A DNA stretch of 64,000 bases. It comes from Clostridiaceae bacterium (lineage in GTDB: Bacteria > Bacillota > Clostridia > Lachnospirales > Lachnospiraceae). Below are positions 1-8,972 of the stretch, piece after piece. The DNA lies in the NCBI GenBank assembly GCA_910575795.1, contig CAJTGE010000002.1, positions 1 through 64,000 of the forward strand. The letters run 5' to 3'. The notes below the pieces were generated by a model. The model was not told the DNA's origin. It was given only the letters and a program-made list of their open reading frames with translations, and did not search any database. The stretch's first letter is position 1; each line of letters opens with the position of its first letter. The translations under genes and the position numbers were made by a program.

Positions 1-2
1 CC

Positions 3-1094
3 CTTCACCCGCCTAAAGAAAAGCCTCTTAAGCCAAAAGGCAAAGAGCAAAAGGCTTCTCCTGTTGAAAAAGTGACGGTCGGGGATTTATTCCGCAGGTT
101 TGAGGAATCTCCTCCTTCTGGCATGGCTCCCTGCGCAAGGCTGTGGGATATCTTCCATACCTTTTTTCTTCAGGCTTCTGTTGACCAAAATCTTATATCT
201 CTTAAAGAACTGGCCCTGGCTGGCGATGGAACCCCTGTTTACACCGCTGCCCAGGAACGTAAAACACGTACTTGTGACTGTTGGAAAAATGGCATCCATG
301 ATTGCAAATGTGACCGCATCTGTCACCAGCCGGACTGCGGCATTGGCTGGGATTCCCACCGTAACCGCTTTTACTTTGGATATGACTTATACATGCTGAC
401 GGCATCTGACTCCGAAAAGGACCTTCCCGTTTTTCCGTTTTTAGGTCCTGCTTCCAGGCACGACTCCCATGGTTTCTTATATAACTGGTTTTCCATGAAG
501 CAGATGCTTCCCGAGGCCGTCGTCAAAAAGCTCCTTCTCGACTCGGCACATGACGCAATGCCCTTTTATGATTACTGCAGAACCCATGATATTACCCCTT
601 TTATAGACCTTAACTGGAAATGCGGAAGGCCTCCTGTTTATAAGGATGATATCACCATGGGCAGGGATGGGGTCCCTTTATGTCCCAAAGGCTTTCCTAT
701 GAAACAAGCTGCAGCCGAGCCTAAAAAAGGACGAATCAAATACCGCTGTCCCAAAATCACTTCCAAAGGCGGCGCGCCGCATTGCGCTTGTGATGCTCCT
801 TGTTCCGATGCCAAATATGGCAGAAACGTACATCTTGTTTTAAAAGACAACCCAAGACTATTCAATGACCCGCCACGTGGCAGTGCAGAATGGAAATTGG
901 AATACAATGCAAGGACATCTGCTGAGCGTTGTAACAAACGTGAGAAAATAGACTATAAATTAGAAGACGGCAGATACCGCTCGTCTATGATGTGGTACTG
1001 CCGCCTGTTTTCCATCATGATGTGCCAACATCTTGATGCTTGGACTTTGCCAAAGACTTCCCCGCTAAAAGATCTCTTTGGGCAAGCCGCTTAA
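3..1094 (+). CDS. DDE transposase, 5' end cut by window edge
   Basis: The reading frame is open to the first base of the window, so the gene begins upstream. The GTG at 72 has no convincing ribosome site. The protein carries a DDE-type pattern: an Asp in ALAGDGTPV, a second Asp in LLLDSAHDA and a Glu in TSAERCNKREK, resembling the YREK signature of IS4/IS1182-like transposases. It also has Cys-rich stretches (CDCWKNGIHDCKC, CACDAPC) as in several Clostridia transposases. It would cut and join the ends of its insertion sequence. The exact IS family is uncertain, and the downstream IS end was not located in the following 300 bases. Confidence 0.7.
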   Translation, partial: LHPPKEKPLKPKGKEQKASPVEKVTVGDLFRRFEESPPSGMAPCARLWDIFHTFFLQASVDQNLISLKELALAGDGTPVYTAAQERKTRTCDCWKNGIHDCKCDRICHQPDCGIGWDSHRNRFYFGYDLYMLTASDSEKDLPVFPFLGPASRHDSHGFLYNWFSMKQMLPEAVVKKLLLDSAHDAMPFYDYCRTHDITPFIDLNWKCGRPPVYKDDITMGRDGVPLCPKGFPMKQAAAEPKKGRIKYRCPKITSKGGAPHCACDAPCSDAKYGRNVHLVLKDNPRLFNDPPRGSAEWKLEYNARTSAERCNKREKIDYKLEDGRYRSSMMWYCRLFSIMMCQHLDAWTLPKTSPLKDLFGQAA

Positions 1095-1393
1095 TCCCAT
1101 AAGCAATACCATTATAAACCATATTTGACGCATGGTCTATTAAAGTTCGTCATTTTTTCATCATCTATTACTTGTCATATCCATTCTGGATAATATTTAC
1201 TTTTCAATGTTCATCCGACTGATGATTTTAGTCGGCAGGCTCAAGATTCCGAGAGCCTATTCTGATATTTTTTGCTCTGTGATTATTATGATAAGTGCTG
1301 TCTGTAAAATCAAAAACACAACTTTTGTCAAATATTTGTAAAATTTGCAGACTTATCATTAAAGACCGCATTATGGAAAAGTGCATAACTGGC
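1095..1393. other. AT-rich spacer between transposase and RIT element
   Basis: No convincing gene. A short hairpin (GGCTC/GAGCC) lies near 1238-1258. The 10-mer ACCGCATTAT at 1365-1374 recurs just outside the right end of the RIT element at 5544-5553. The 13-mer GTGCATAACTGGC at 1381-1393, directly against the left inverted repeat, recurs inverted at 5673-5685. Confidence 0.5.
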
Positions 1394-1477
1394 TTATCCT
1401 TAAGACATTTTTATCCCCATCTTTTTGAAACTGCCCGTATCCTTGGTGTTTAAGCACAAAAAGATGAGGATAAAAAT
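1394..1477. repeat. Left terminal inverted repeat of RIT element
   Basis: 84 bp, the reverse complement of 5461-5544 with one mismatch. It is itself an imperfect palindrome: ATTTTTATCCCCATCTTTTTG near its outer side pairs with CAAAAAGATGAGGATAAAAAT at its inner side, around a centre that includes CCCGTATCCTTGGTG. Such a dyad could bind paired recombinase subunits. Confidence 0.9.
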
Positions 1478-1527
1478 CAATCCGTATGCCATCATATAAT
1501 CACCATTACAAATTTGGAGGTGATTTT

Positions 1528-3450
1528 ATGATTAAGCACTACAATGACTATGTCCAAGAGATGGTCAATCTCATGGTCGAAAGCGGTTTTGGCGAGTATG
1601 GAAGAACTGCCCGTAAACGCTGCTATGAAGCTTTTGGCCGCTATTTATCAGAGGCCGGACTTGTATACTCTGATGAAAATGTTTCAAAATGGCTTGAGGA
1701 GGTGGTAAAACCGGCAAATACCAGACAACAATACCATGTGACTGCAAGGTATATGGAACAGCTCCGGGAATTCATCCGCACAGGGGAAATACGGATCGAG
1801 AATCTCCTTTTGGTGAAGCCTGACCACGATAAGCTGCCCCCGGAGATACGGGGCACTCTCGATGAATATCTTGCTTCCCGCGAACCGGATTACAGCCCGG
1901 AATCTATGCGTCTTGCAAAACTGCACACGGCCAACTTCCTTTTGCGGCTCTGCGCAGAAGGGATGATGAGAATGGAGATGCTCTCCTATGAAATGCTGGC
2001 GGCAGTATTCCGGAGCCGTTGGAACGTTACTCCAGAACAAAGATCGGTGATCCTGAGCCATGGCCGCCAACTGCTTGGCTTTCTTCATGAAAAGCATGGT
2101 TTCCGGCGGGGATTCTCCATTCTGTTAGAAGATTCCGTGTTCCAGTATGCATATGTCCCCGGATTGTCCGATGATGCCGTCATGACAGAGCTGCTGCGTC
2201 TGAGCCGTGAGCACTCTGTCTGCACTACGGAAGAAATGTATCTCATGATCGCCCGGTTTGCGGACGGGTACAGTGACAGAGGGTATTCCTACACCATGAT
2301 CAAGAGGGTTACCCATACCCTCCGGTGTCTGTATGTTTTTCTGGATATGCATGGTCTGGACTACTGCCCGGAAGTTTCATGGGAATGGTACACGCTGATC
2401 GGAGACAGGATAGGCCGTAACCGCCGGGCGTGGAAGCGTGTACTGGCTCTTTTTGGCAGCTTTGCCGCAGACAGGGAAATACGCTTCCATAAAAACTGTG
2501 GGATGACGTCCGCCCAGGAGAAGCGTATGGGGCATTACCCGGCATGGTGTGCGGACGCAGTCAACGGATATGTGGATTGGCTTGCACGCAGTTTCCATAG
2601 AGAGTCAGCTGTTCAGAACTATAGATACGGCGTCTGGAGTTTATGCGACTACCTTCTGGCCTGCGGCATAAATGGCTTTGGGGACATTACTCCGCAGATG
2701 CTTAGGGAATATATAGCCCAGGATCATCACGCCACGTTGAAAGGGCGTTCCACGAGGATAACCATTGTAAACCAGTTCCTGTGGTATGTAGAAACGGGCA
2801 TCCTTGGAGAGGAAAAGAAACTCTATACCGTGCTCACGGCCGGCACTGCGAAATCTGTGACGGTGCCGGTGGTCCTGACCGATGATGAAGTGAAGCACAT
2901 CTATACATACAGGGCAGGATGCCGTACCGGTATCGAACTGCGTAATGCCGCCATGCTGATGCTGGGCCTGCGCCTTGGCTTCCGGGCAAGTGATGTGGTC
3001 AACCTCAAGATCGAAGACATAGACTGGAAGCAGCGCAGGATATCGATCATACAGGAAAAAACAAAGCACCCGCTCGTCCTGCCACTATCCATCGATGCAG
3101 GAAATTCCTTGTATTCCTATCTGAGCTCATCCAGGCCGAAAGCAGAAAATAACCACGTTTTCATCCGGCACAAAGCGCCTTTCGGCAGGCTCACGATAAA
3201 AAGCTGTGAGAACGCCTTCAAAGCTGCGCTTCCGGAAATGGCGGACAGGCCTGGCGTGAGCTTCCACACCTTGAGGCGTACCTTTGCGACCGGCATCCTG
3301 CGGAACAATGCGGGCATGGATGCTGTCATGGATGCGCTGGGGCACCACGACAACTCGACTGTTGTAAAATACCTTTCTTTTGATGACGAACGGATGATGG
3401 AATGCCCATTGTCATTAAGCGGCATTGCCGTGGAAGGAGGTGCCTTATGA
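1528..3450 (+). CDS. Tyrosine recombinase, first of trio (RitA-like)
   Basis: A 640-residue integrase-family recombinase. The ATG at 1528 is chosen because GGAGG lies 7 bases upstream; an in-frame ATG at 1486 lacks a site. The catalytic domain is C-terminal: the first Arg in LGFRASDVVNLK, then HTLRRTFATG, ALGHHDNS, and a Tyr in VVKYLSF as nucleophile. About 430 residues precede it, unusually long, and contain repeated helical core-binding-like segments. The stop overlaps the next start (ATGA), so the trio is translationally coupled. It probably acts with the two downstream recombinases on the element ends. Confidence 0.85.
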   Translation: MIKHYNDYVQEMVNLMVESGFGEYGRTARKRCYEAFGRYLSEAGLVYSDENVSKWLEEVVKPANTRQQYHVTARYMEQLREFIRTGEIRIENLLLVKPDHDKLPPEIRGTLDEYLASREPDYSPESMRLAKLHTANFLLRLCAEGMMRMEMLSYEMLAAVFRSRWNVTPEQRSVILSHGRQLLGFLHEKHGFRRGFSILLEDSVFQYAYVPGLSDDAVMTELLRLSREHSVCTTEEMYLMIARFADGYSDRGYSYTMIKRVTHTLRCLYVFLDMHGLDYCPEVSWEWYTLIGDRIGRNRRAWKRVLALFGSFAADREIRFHKNCGMTSAQEKRMGHYPAWCADAVNGYVDWLARSFHRESAVQNYRYGVWSLCDYLLACGINGFGDITPQMLREYIAQDHHATLKGRSTRITIVNQFLWYVETGILGEEKKLYTVLTAGTAKSVTVPVVLTDDEVKHIYTYRAGCRTGIELRNAAMLMLGLRLGFRASDVVNLKIEDIDWKQRRISIIQEKTKHPLVLPLSIDAGNSLYSYLSSSRPKAENNHVFIRHKAPFGRLTIKSCENAFKAALPEMADRPGVSFHTLRRTFATGILRNNAGMDAVMDALGHHDNSTVVKYLSFDDERMMECPLSLSGIAVEGGAL

Positions 3451-4436
3451 CGCTTGATACTTATGAATTCAGCAGTTGTTTTGCGCCATACATCGAGGGG
3501 CTGATCCAGCGTAAGCATGAGGAAGGTTTCCTTTTTAACAGCGCAAGACATATCCTGATAAGCTTTGACCGCTTCTGTATCCGGAAAGGGTATCATACTC
3601 CGGTGGTCACAAAAGAAATCTCAAGCGAATGGGGGATGCAGAGAAGCGGGGAAGGCAGAGCCTATCTCGGGAACAGGATGTCCGCCCTGCGCCAGCTGTC
3701 ATTATATATGGCTTCCCTTGGGATCGACTGCTATATCCCGGCAAAGTTCTCGGCAAAAAGCAAAACATTGGCCTATGTCCTCAACGAGGATGAGGTCAGG
3801 AGTTTTTTCAGGGAACTGGACAGCTACCAGCCTGCCATCCGGGGAACCCGCTTCGAAAGGCTGGCCATGGAATACAGGGCAATCTACAGGCTTATTTTCT
3901 GCTGCGGCCTCAGGGTGTCGGAAGCAAGGCTGTTGAAACGGTCGGATGTGGACCTGTCTGCCGGGAAGGCGAAAGCCATGATAAAACAGTCAAAGGGCCG
4001 TAAGGACAGGGTGGTTTTCATAGCGGATGATGTTGCAGGCCTTTGTTCCGAATGTATAAACATCCTGCAGGAACGGTACGGTATTTACTCCGAATACCTT
4101 TTCCCGGCAGGTGATCCTGAAAAACCATTCCGGGCGGCTTCCCTGAATGCGAAATTCAAGGAGATCTGGTCACGGACACCATACGCCAGGCCCGGCTGCA
4201 GACAGCCGACGATACATTCCCTGAGACATAGTTTTGTCGTCATAAGGATGAACAAGTGGATGGAGGAAGGGAAAAACCTAAATGCGATGATGCCCTATCT
4301 GAGTGCTTACCTTGGCCATACAAGTCCGCAGGATACCTTTTATTACTACCACCAGATTGAATCCTCATTCCGGATAATAAGGAAGAAAGATATCTCTTCC
4401 GGCAGCATAATACCGGAGGTGGGCGGCTATGAGTGA
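3447..4436 (+). CDS. Tyrosine recombinase, second of trio (RitB-like)
   Basis: 329 residues, starting at the ATG that overlaps the previous stop, with GGAAGGAGG 6 bases upstream. The C-terminal catalytic residues are visible: Arg in CGLRVSEARLL, HSLRHSFVV, YLGHTSPQDT and a Tyr in the YYYH stretch. The N-terminal 120 residues match a SAM-like core-binding domain in size. It overlaps the third gene by 8 bases. Within a RIT-like unit all three recombinases are thought to be needed together; this is family knowledge, not shown here. Confidence 0.85.
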   Translation: MTLDTYEFSSCFAPYIEGLIQRKHEEGFLFNSARHILISFDRFCIRKGYHTPVVTKEISSEWGMQRSGEGRAYLGNRMSALRQLSLYMASLGIDCYIPAKFSAKSKTLAYVLNEDEVRSFFRELDSYQPAIRGTRFERLAMEYRAIYRLIFCCGLRVSEARLLKRSDVDLSAGKAKAMIKQSKGRKDRVVFIADDVAGLCSECINILQERYGIYSEYLFPAGDPEKPFRAASLNAKFKEIWSRTPYARPGCRQPTIHSLRHSFVVIRMNKWMEEGKNLNAMMPYLSAYLGHTSPQDTFYYYHQIESSFRIIRKKDISSGSIIPEVGGYE

Positions 4437-5460
4437 GAGGAACGGTTTCCGCAATGATTTGTTTTTTTCAAGGACAAACGATTTTCTGAATATTTATCTG
4501 CCATCGCAGGCGGTAAGAAGTGCCTGCACGGTAAAAACCTATCTTGACGGTCTGACGGTTTTCCGCAGGTATGTCACGGACACAAGGAAAATATCCATGA
4601 TGAAGTTCCGTTTTTCCGACTGTACACACGATTTCCTGCTCGACTTCATGGCCCATCTCAGGGACAGGGGCTGTAAGGAAAGCACCTGCAACAACCGGCT
4701 TGCCGCTGTGAAATCCTACTTATGGTATGCGGCGGATGGGGATGTGTCTCTGCAGAGTATAGCCCTTGGCGCATCCCGGGTCCCGTTCATGAAGGAAACG
4801 AAGCCCATCAGGGAGACCATTCCGGACGGGGCATGCGCCGCAATGCCCGCAGCTCCCAACCTGCAGAAGAAAAATGGCCTGCGGGATATGGCGATCATGG
4901 TACTTCTCTATGATTCGGCAATGAGGGTATCCGAACTCCTCGGGCTGACACTGTCATCATTATATCTTGATGCGGCTATCCCCTATGTGCGTATCCATGG
5001 GAAAGGAGATAAGGAACGGATTGTATCTCTGACAGATAAAACTGTCGCGCATCTGCGGACATATCTCTCAAGGTTCCATGTTGAGGGATGTCCGGACAAG
5101 CCGCTGTTCTACACGGTGATAAAAGGCCACCTGTCGGCTATGTCATCCGGGAATGTGGAACGGATCATCACCAAATATGCCGATCAAGTCCGGAAAGAAC
5201 ATCCGGAAATGCCAAGGCGGCCTGGGCCGCATATGCTGAGGCGCACGCGGGCGACAGGTCTCTATCAGGACGGCGTTGAGCTTGAACTGGTTTCAAGGAT
5301 ACTGGGCCACTCATCGACCCAGACAACGAGGATATATGCTACGCCATCAATGAAAATGATGCAGGAAGCGATGGGAGGGAGTATTGGAGGTATGCCTGAG
5401 GAAGAACCCCTTTGGACAGACAATGAGGAAGAGCTGGCAAAGATTTGTGGTCTGAGATGA
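4429..5460 (+). CDS. Tyrosine recombinase, third of trio (RitC-like)
   Basis: 343 residues with a full catalytic set: Arg in SAMRVSELLGL, HMLRRTRATGL, ILGHSSTQTT and Tyr in TRIYATPS. The start ATG at 4429 lies inside the end of the second gene behind GGAGGTGGGC. The stop codon (TGA, 5458-5460) directly abuts the right terminal repeat, so coding sequence fills the element to its edge. The fold is like XerC/XerD-type integrases, but the gene context makes it part of the trio. Confidence 0.85.
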   Translation: MSERNGFRNDLFFSRTNDFLNIYLPSQAVRSACTVKTYLDGLTVFRRYVTDTRKISMMKFRFSDCTHDFLLDFMAHLRDRGCKESTCNNRLAAVKSYLWYAADGDVSLQSIALGASRVPFMKETKPIRETIPDGACAAMPAAPNLQKKNGLRDMAIMVLLYDSAMRVSELLGLTLSSLYLDAAIPYVRIHGKGDKERIVSLTDKTVAHLRTYLSRFHVEGCPDKPLFYTVIKGHLSAMSSGNVERIITKYADQVRKEHPEMPRRPGPHMLRRTRATGLYQDGVELELVSRILGHSSTQTTRIYATPSMKMMQEAMGGSIGGMPEEEPLWTDNEEELAKICGLR

Positions 5461-5544
5461 ATTTTTATCCTCATCTTTTTGTGCTTAAACACCAAGGATA
5501 CGGGCAGTTTCAAAAAGATGGGGATAAAAATATCTTAAGGATAA
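5461..5544. repeat. Right terminal inverted repeat of RIT element
   Basis: Reverse complement of 1394-1477 with one mismatch, beginning at the first base after the third recombinase stop codon. It has the same internal dyad as the left copy. Confidence 0.9.
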
Positions 5545-5835
5545 ACCGCATTATCCTTAAATTAAGATAATGCGGCCGCTTCGCCATGGAAAATACTGTT
5601 CACAGCCTATGGAAAAGCAAAAGCGGCTTTCCCACAGCCAGCAAACAGCATTTCCCACAGCTTCGCAGCATGGCCAGTTATGCACATTTCCCACTCGCCG
5701 GCGGCTACGGAATCCAGCCCATTCCTTCCTATATTTGAAAACAAAATGGGGAGAAGGTTCCTTTTTATTTACTCATGGCGGCCTGATTGCGTGAGAAAAG
5801 CCGGGAATCATGAACCTTTGTCCATAGTTCCCGGC
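5545..5835. other. Non-coding flank with hairpin and short repeats
   Basis: A palindrome at 5546-5575 (CCGCATTATC / GATAATGCGG, 10-base loop) may end transcription from the RIT genes or reflect a duplicated end sequence. TTTCCCACAG occurs at about 5628 and 5651, and TTTCCCAC again near 5687. TTATGCACA at 5679-5687 is one base from a DnaA box. No gene is supported. Confidence 0.4.
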
Positions 5836-7257
5836 TCACACTTTTTCAACGGTCTTGTTCCTGGTTTTTCTCTTTCTCCTGATGTTCCTCTTTCTGAATG
5901 TTGAACAGGCTGTCCACGTTAGACTTGACTGCTTGCAGTTCCTGGTTCTCCTGGCGCAGCCGCTTGTAATCCTCATAGGCTGCTTTTTGTCCAGCAGGGC
6001 GGAATACTCTGCTTGAAGCGCTTTGACTGTAGGCAGTTTCTTCACGCCCTGGGCGTCAAAGGCACGTTTCGCCGCCTCATGAAGAAGTAAGTCCGTTTCA
6101 TGGGCAGCCCGAAAAGCTGGTTTGTCAGCGGCTTTTTTCTTCCGGTAGGCAACGTAAGTGTCCCGTGTTTTGGCGTAATTGATGATGTGGGTCTTTAAAG
6201 CGGCGATCTGCTCCATACGATGTTCCGTCTGCTTTATGGAAGTGGAGATTGCTTCAAAGTCTGCCGCAGCCTTTTCCGCTTTCTCTGCCAGCAGGCCATA
6301 GTCGGTTATGCCATGCTCTGTAAGGTAGTTTAAGGTCTTGGCGGCCTCTTTCAGATTGTGGATCTTCATCCAGCGCTCCATGCCGGGGCCACGTCCCTGC
6401 AGGCGGGCCTGAATGTCCATAAGGAGATTGATACGGGTATCTTTCTCCAGACGGATTTTTTTCTTGCGCCGGGGCTGTTTCGCTTTGCCTACACGGTCAC
6501 GGAGAGCCTCCAGGCTGTAATCGGCTCCCAGTGTTTTGGATCGGGTGAAACGTTCCTGGCCCTGGGCACGAAATTTTAAGAGTTTGCTGCTCTGGGCAAC
6601 CTCATAGCCCTCCTTCCGCATGGCTTCTAAAAACTCGTCAAAGGTGCTGACTGTTGGCAGCACCTGGTCTATAGTCTGCCGCAGCAGCGCCTTCCAGCTC
6701 TGGCCTTTCTTTTCCGCTGACCACTCCGCATAGTGCTTTCCTTTTTCCGCTGTGTTCTCAATAATTGAAAGGCCAAACTCCTGGCAGATCCGGTCATTAG
6801 CTTTCCGCAGGGGAATATAGCTGTTCTTGATGTTATTGAACTTGTGGGAGCAGTCCAGGGCGGTGCTGTTAAATTCGATGTGGTTATGGATATGTTTCTT
6901 GTCAATGTGAGTGGCTACAATAAATTGGTGTTCGCCGCCGATAAATTCCAGAGCCAGCTTGTAGCCCAGCTTGTTGGCCTCCTCCGGTGTAATGGTTCCT
7001 GATTCAAAGGACTGGATAATCAGGTAGGAGATCACGTCTTTATCCGGGGCACGTCTGCGTCCGGTGGTGGCGGTATAGATTTGCTTGGAAATGGCAAATT
7101 CCTGCCAGGCCGTTTCCGGGGAACACTGGTAGCCAGTGACCAAAAGTCCGCCGTCTGTTTTCTCCGGGTTCCTGCTGTAATCAATACGCTCCGCCAGCAC
7201 AGCGGCAATACTTCGCCCCTCGCTGGCATGGCGGGGGTTTAGTTTTGAAATTGCCAT
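5836..7257 (-). CDS. Relaxase, MobP/VirD2-like, with 3' frameshift
   Basis: A mobilisation nuclease that would nick oriT and lead the strand in transfer. The ATG at 7257 (MAISKLNPRH) is preceded by AAAGGA; an upstream in-frame ATG at 7287 lacks a site. The metal-binding motif HIDKKHIHNHIEF lies near residue 125, followed by a long helical, Lys/Arg-rich C-terminus. After ALLDKK the frame shifts: reading with one extra base in the A-run (about 5983-5988) restores AAYEDYKRLRQENQEL and a stop at 5846. The N-terminal nuclease domain should survive. Either a true mutation or a homopolymer sequencing error. Confidence 0.8.
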   Translation of the reverse strand: MAISKLNPRHASEGRSIAAVLAERIDYSRNPEKTDGGLLVTGYQCSPETAWQEFAISKQIYTATTGRRRAPDKDVISYLIIQSFESGTITPEEANKLGYKLALEFIGGEHQFIVATHIDKKHIHNHIEFNSTALDCSHKFNNIKNSYIPLRKANDRICQEFGLSIIENTAEKGKHYAEWSAEKKGQSWKALLRQTIDQVLPTVSTFDEFLEAMRKEGYEVAQSSKLLKFRAQGQERFTRSKTLGADYSLEALRDRVGKAKQPRRKKKIRLEKDTRINLLMDIQARLQGRGPGMERWMKIHNLKEAAKTLNYLTEHGITDYGLLAEKAEKAAADFEAISTSIKQTEHRMEQIAALKTHIINYAKTRDTYVAYRKKKAADKPAFRAAHETDLLLHEAAKRAFDAQGVKKLPTVKALQAEYSALLDKKQPMRITSGCARRTRNCKQSSLTWTACSTFRKRNIRRKRKTRNKTVEKV

Positions 7258-7580
7258 GGGTGGCGGTTCCTTTCTGTAAAATAGCAATGTGAAGGATTTG
7301 AAGGTGAGGTATGGGGAGTTGTGGGGGCGTTTGGGGAGTTGCTTGGTAAGTGGGGGAATTATAATTCGTTTTCTGTCTTGTTAAGTGGCCTACGGCGGTG
7401 GCTTGGCTGACATAAAGACACACCAGCCATAAAGAATTTGGCAGGCTCAGCCCTGTTTGATAAACCCGACCGGGCACGGAGGCTTTTGGGGCTTTCCGAG
7501 CCCGGATTTTAACTGTACAAGCCGGTGATTTACAGATATAATAAAAAGAGTGTTTAAGAACTTAAAGGGAGAAGTATGGC
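7258..7580. promoter_or_regulatory. Relaxase upstream region, candidate oriT and yhcG promoter
   Basis: A GC-rich inverted repeat at 7470-7505 (CCGGGCACGGA / TCCGAGCCCGG, interrupted by a few bases) and repeated CAACTCCCC motifs on the minus strand lie upstream of the relaxase, a usual place for oriT; this is only a suggestion. On the plus strand TGTACA (7514-7519), 17 bases, and TATAAT (7537-7542) form a plausible promoter for the DUF1016 gene at 7581. No MobC-like gene is present here. Confidence 0.4.
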
Positions 7581-8594
7581 ATGAATGATTTGGAAATGAG
7601 TTATCTTAAAGATTTTGAAAAGATCCGTCAGTTCATTGAGCAGGCCAGGGATGAGGCGGCCAGCCAGGTAAACAAAACTGTCATCAGCTTATATTGGAAT
7701 ATCGGAAAATTCGTTTCAGAAAAGGCACAAAAGGAAGGCTGGGGGCGCTCCACCGTAAAACAACTTTCACAATATATTTTATCGAAAGAACCTGGTATCC
7801 GGGGATATTCGGCACAAAATATCTGGCGGATGAAGCAATTTTTTGAAACCTATCAGGACAAGCCAAAATTCAGCGCATTATTGAGGGCGAATACATGGTC
7901 GAACAATCTTCACATCATGTCAAAAACAAAGACGGACGAAGAAAAAGAATTTTACCTGAAACTGGCAGCCAAAGAAAAATATAAGGCACGGGAATTGGAA
8001 AGGCAGATTGATAGTGGGTATTATGAGCGTCTGCTCCTCTCCGATGGGAAAGCGCCGTCAGGGATTCATCATACAGAAAATACCGGTATGATACGAGACT
8101 TATATATGCTGGAATTTTTAAATTTACAAGAGCCTTATAAAGAATTTGACCTGAAACAAGCTATCTTAAAAAATATGAAACAGTTTCTTTTGGAATTTGG
8201 ACGTGACTTTATTTTTATGGGGGAAGAATACCATTTGCAGGTTGGAAAACATGACTACTTTGTCGATCTCCTCTTTTTCCACCGTGAATTACAATGCCTG
8301 GTTGCCATTGACCTGAAAATTGATGATTTCAAACCGGAATATCTGGGTAAAATGGAATTTTATCTGGAAGCCTTAGACCGGGATATAAAAAAGCCCCATG
8401 AAAATCCAAGCGTTGGCATTATTCTGTGCAAAAGCAAAGATGAGGACGTGGTAGAATACGCTTTAAGCCGCAACATGACTTCCACCATGATCTCCGAGTA
8501 CCGTACAAAACTGATCAGCAAGGAAGTTTTGCGAAAAAAACTGGATGAGTTATATGAAGCGGCAGATGAAAGCCAAAACTCTCAACAGTGTTGA
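7581..8594 (+). CDS. YhcG/DUF1016-family PDDEXK nuclease
   Basis: 337 residues. The N-terminal DUF1016 domain shows the typical YWNIGKFVSEKAQKEGWG and PGIRGYSAQNIWRMKQFFETY segments. The C-terminal nuclease domain carries YFVDLLFFHRELQCLVAIDLKI, with the Asp...Asp-x-Lys active site, and PEYLGKMEFYLEALD. Family members are putative DNases found in defence and mobile islands; the substrate is not known from sequence. AGGGAGAA precedes the ATG. The gene is on the opposite strand from its neighbours and sits where a PAPS-reductase-like gene is cut short, so it may be a cargo insertion. Confidence 0.85.
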   Translation: MNDLEMSYLKDFEKIRQFIEQARDEAASQVNKTVISLYWNIGKFVSEKAQKEGWGRSTVKQLSQYILSKEPGIRGYSAQNIWRMKQFFETYQDKPKFSALLRANTWSNNLHIMSKTKTDEEKEFYLKLAAKEKYKARELERQIDSGYYERLLLSDGKAPSGIHHTENTGMIRDLYMLEFLNLQEPYKEFDLKQAILKNMKQFLLEFGRDFIFMGEEYHLQVGKHDYFVDLLFFHRELQCLVAIDLKIDDFKPEYLGKMEFYLEALDRDIKKPHENPSVGIILCKSKDEDVVEYALSRNMTSTMISEYRTKLISKEVLRKKLDELYEAADESQNSQQC

Positions 8595-8621
8595 GAGAAT
8601 TTCAAAAAATAAAATTTGAAA

Positions 8622-8653
8622 TAGCAGCCATGGAATGTAATCGTTCTGTGGCT
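8622..8653. terminator. Hairpin after yhcG-like gene
   Basis: CAGCCA and TGGCTG arms around a 20-base loop, just downstream of the DUF1016 stop. There is no strong T-run, so termination is only possible. Confidence 0.35.
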
Positions 8654-8721
8654 GCCGTGAGGGTGACGCAGGGTAGTGATATGTAATTTCCTTTTTTGGA
8701 AAAGATACTCGTCCAGCTTTG

Positions 8722-8898
8722 CTAATGCTCATACATCTTCGGGAACTCCATACCCGTGTCAGCAGAAAGCACCAGGTCTATCGGCATATCCCGTTCAATC
8801 ATCAGCAGGAGCATGGCCGTACTGTCTTTCCCGCCAGACAGCGAAACCGCATGGTAATAATCTGCCTGGGGAGATAGCTTTTGATTGCTCGTTTTCAT
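8722..8898 (-). pseudogene. Truncated PAPS reductase-like fragment
   Basis: 58 codons encode the N-terminus of a phosphoadenosine phosphosulfate reductase-family (N-type ATP pyrophosphatase) protein, with the P-loop-like SLSGGKDSTAM and LVLSADTGMEFP. The frame then meets a stop right after MYEH, whereas family members run 200 residues or more. The ATG at 8898 has GGAAGGAGAAG upstream. Loss of the rest coincides with the end of the DUF1016 gene region. Such genes are common cargo between RepA-type and relaxase genes in Lachnospiraceae elements. Confidence 0.7.
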
Positions 8899-8972
8899 GT
8901 TCGTTTCTTCTCCTTCCATATGTTGTCTGGCTGCTTATTTCCTGTCAGGCGGATATTGGGCAGATGAAGGAG

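Larger units (their letters stand above)
1394..5544 (+). mobile_element. RIT-type element (recombinase in trio) with 84-bp TIRs
   Basis: Three consecutive, overlapping, same-strand tyrosine recombinase genes are enclosed by inverted repeats at 1394-1477 and 5461-5544. The repeats are identical over 84 bp except for one base (C at 1406). The element is 4.15 kb with no passenger genes. This is the layout described for RIT elements, in which three different tyrosine recombinases act together. No target duplication was obvious next to the repeats. Confidence 0.85.
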
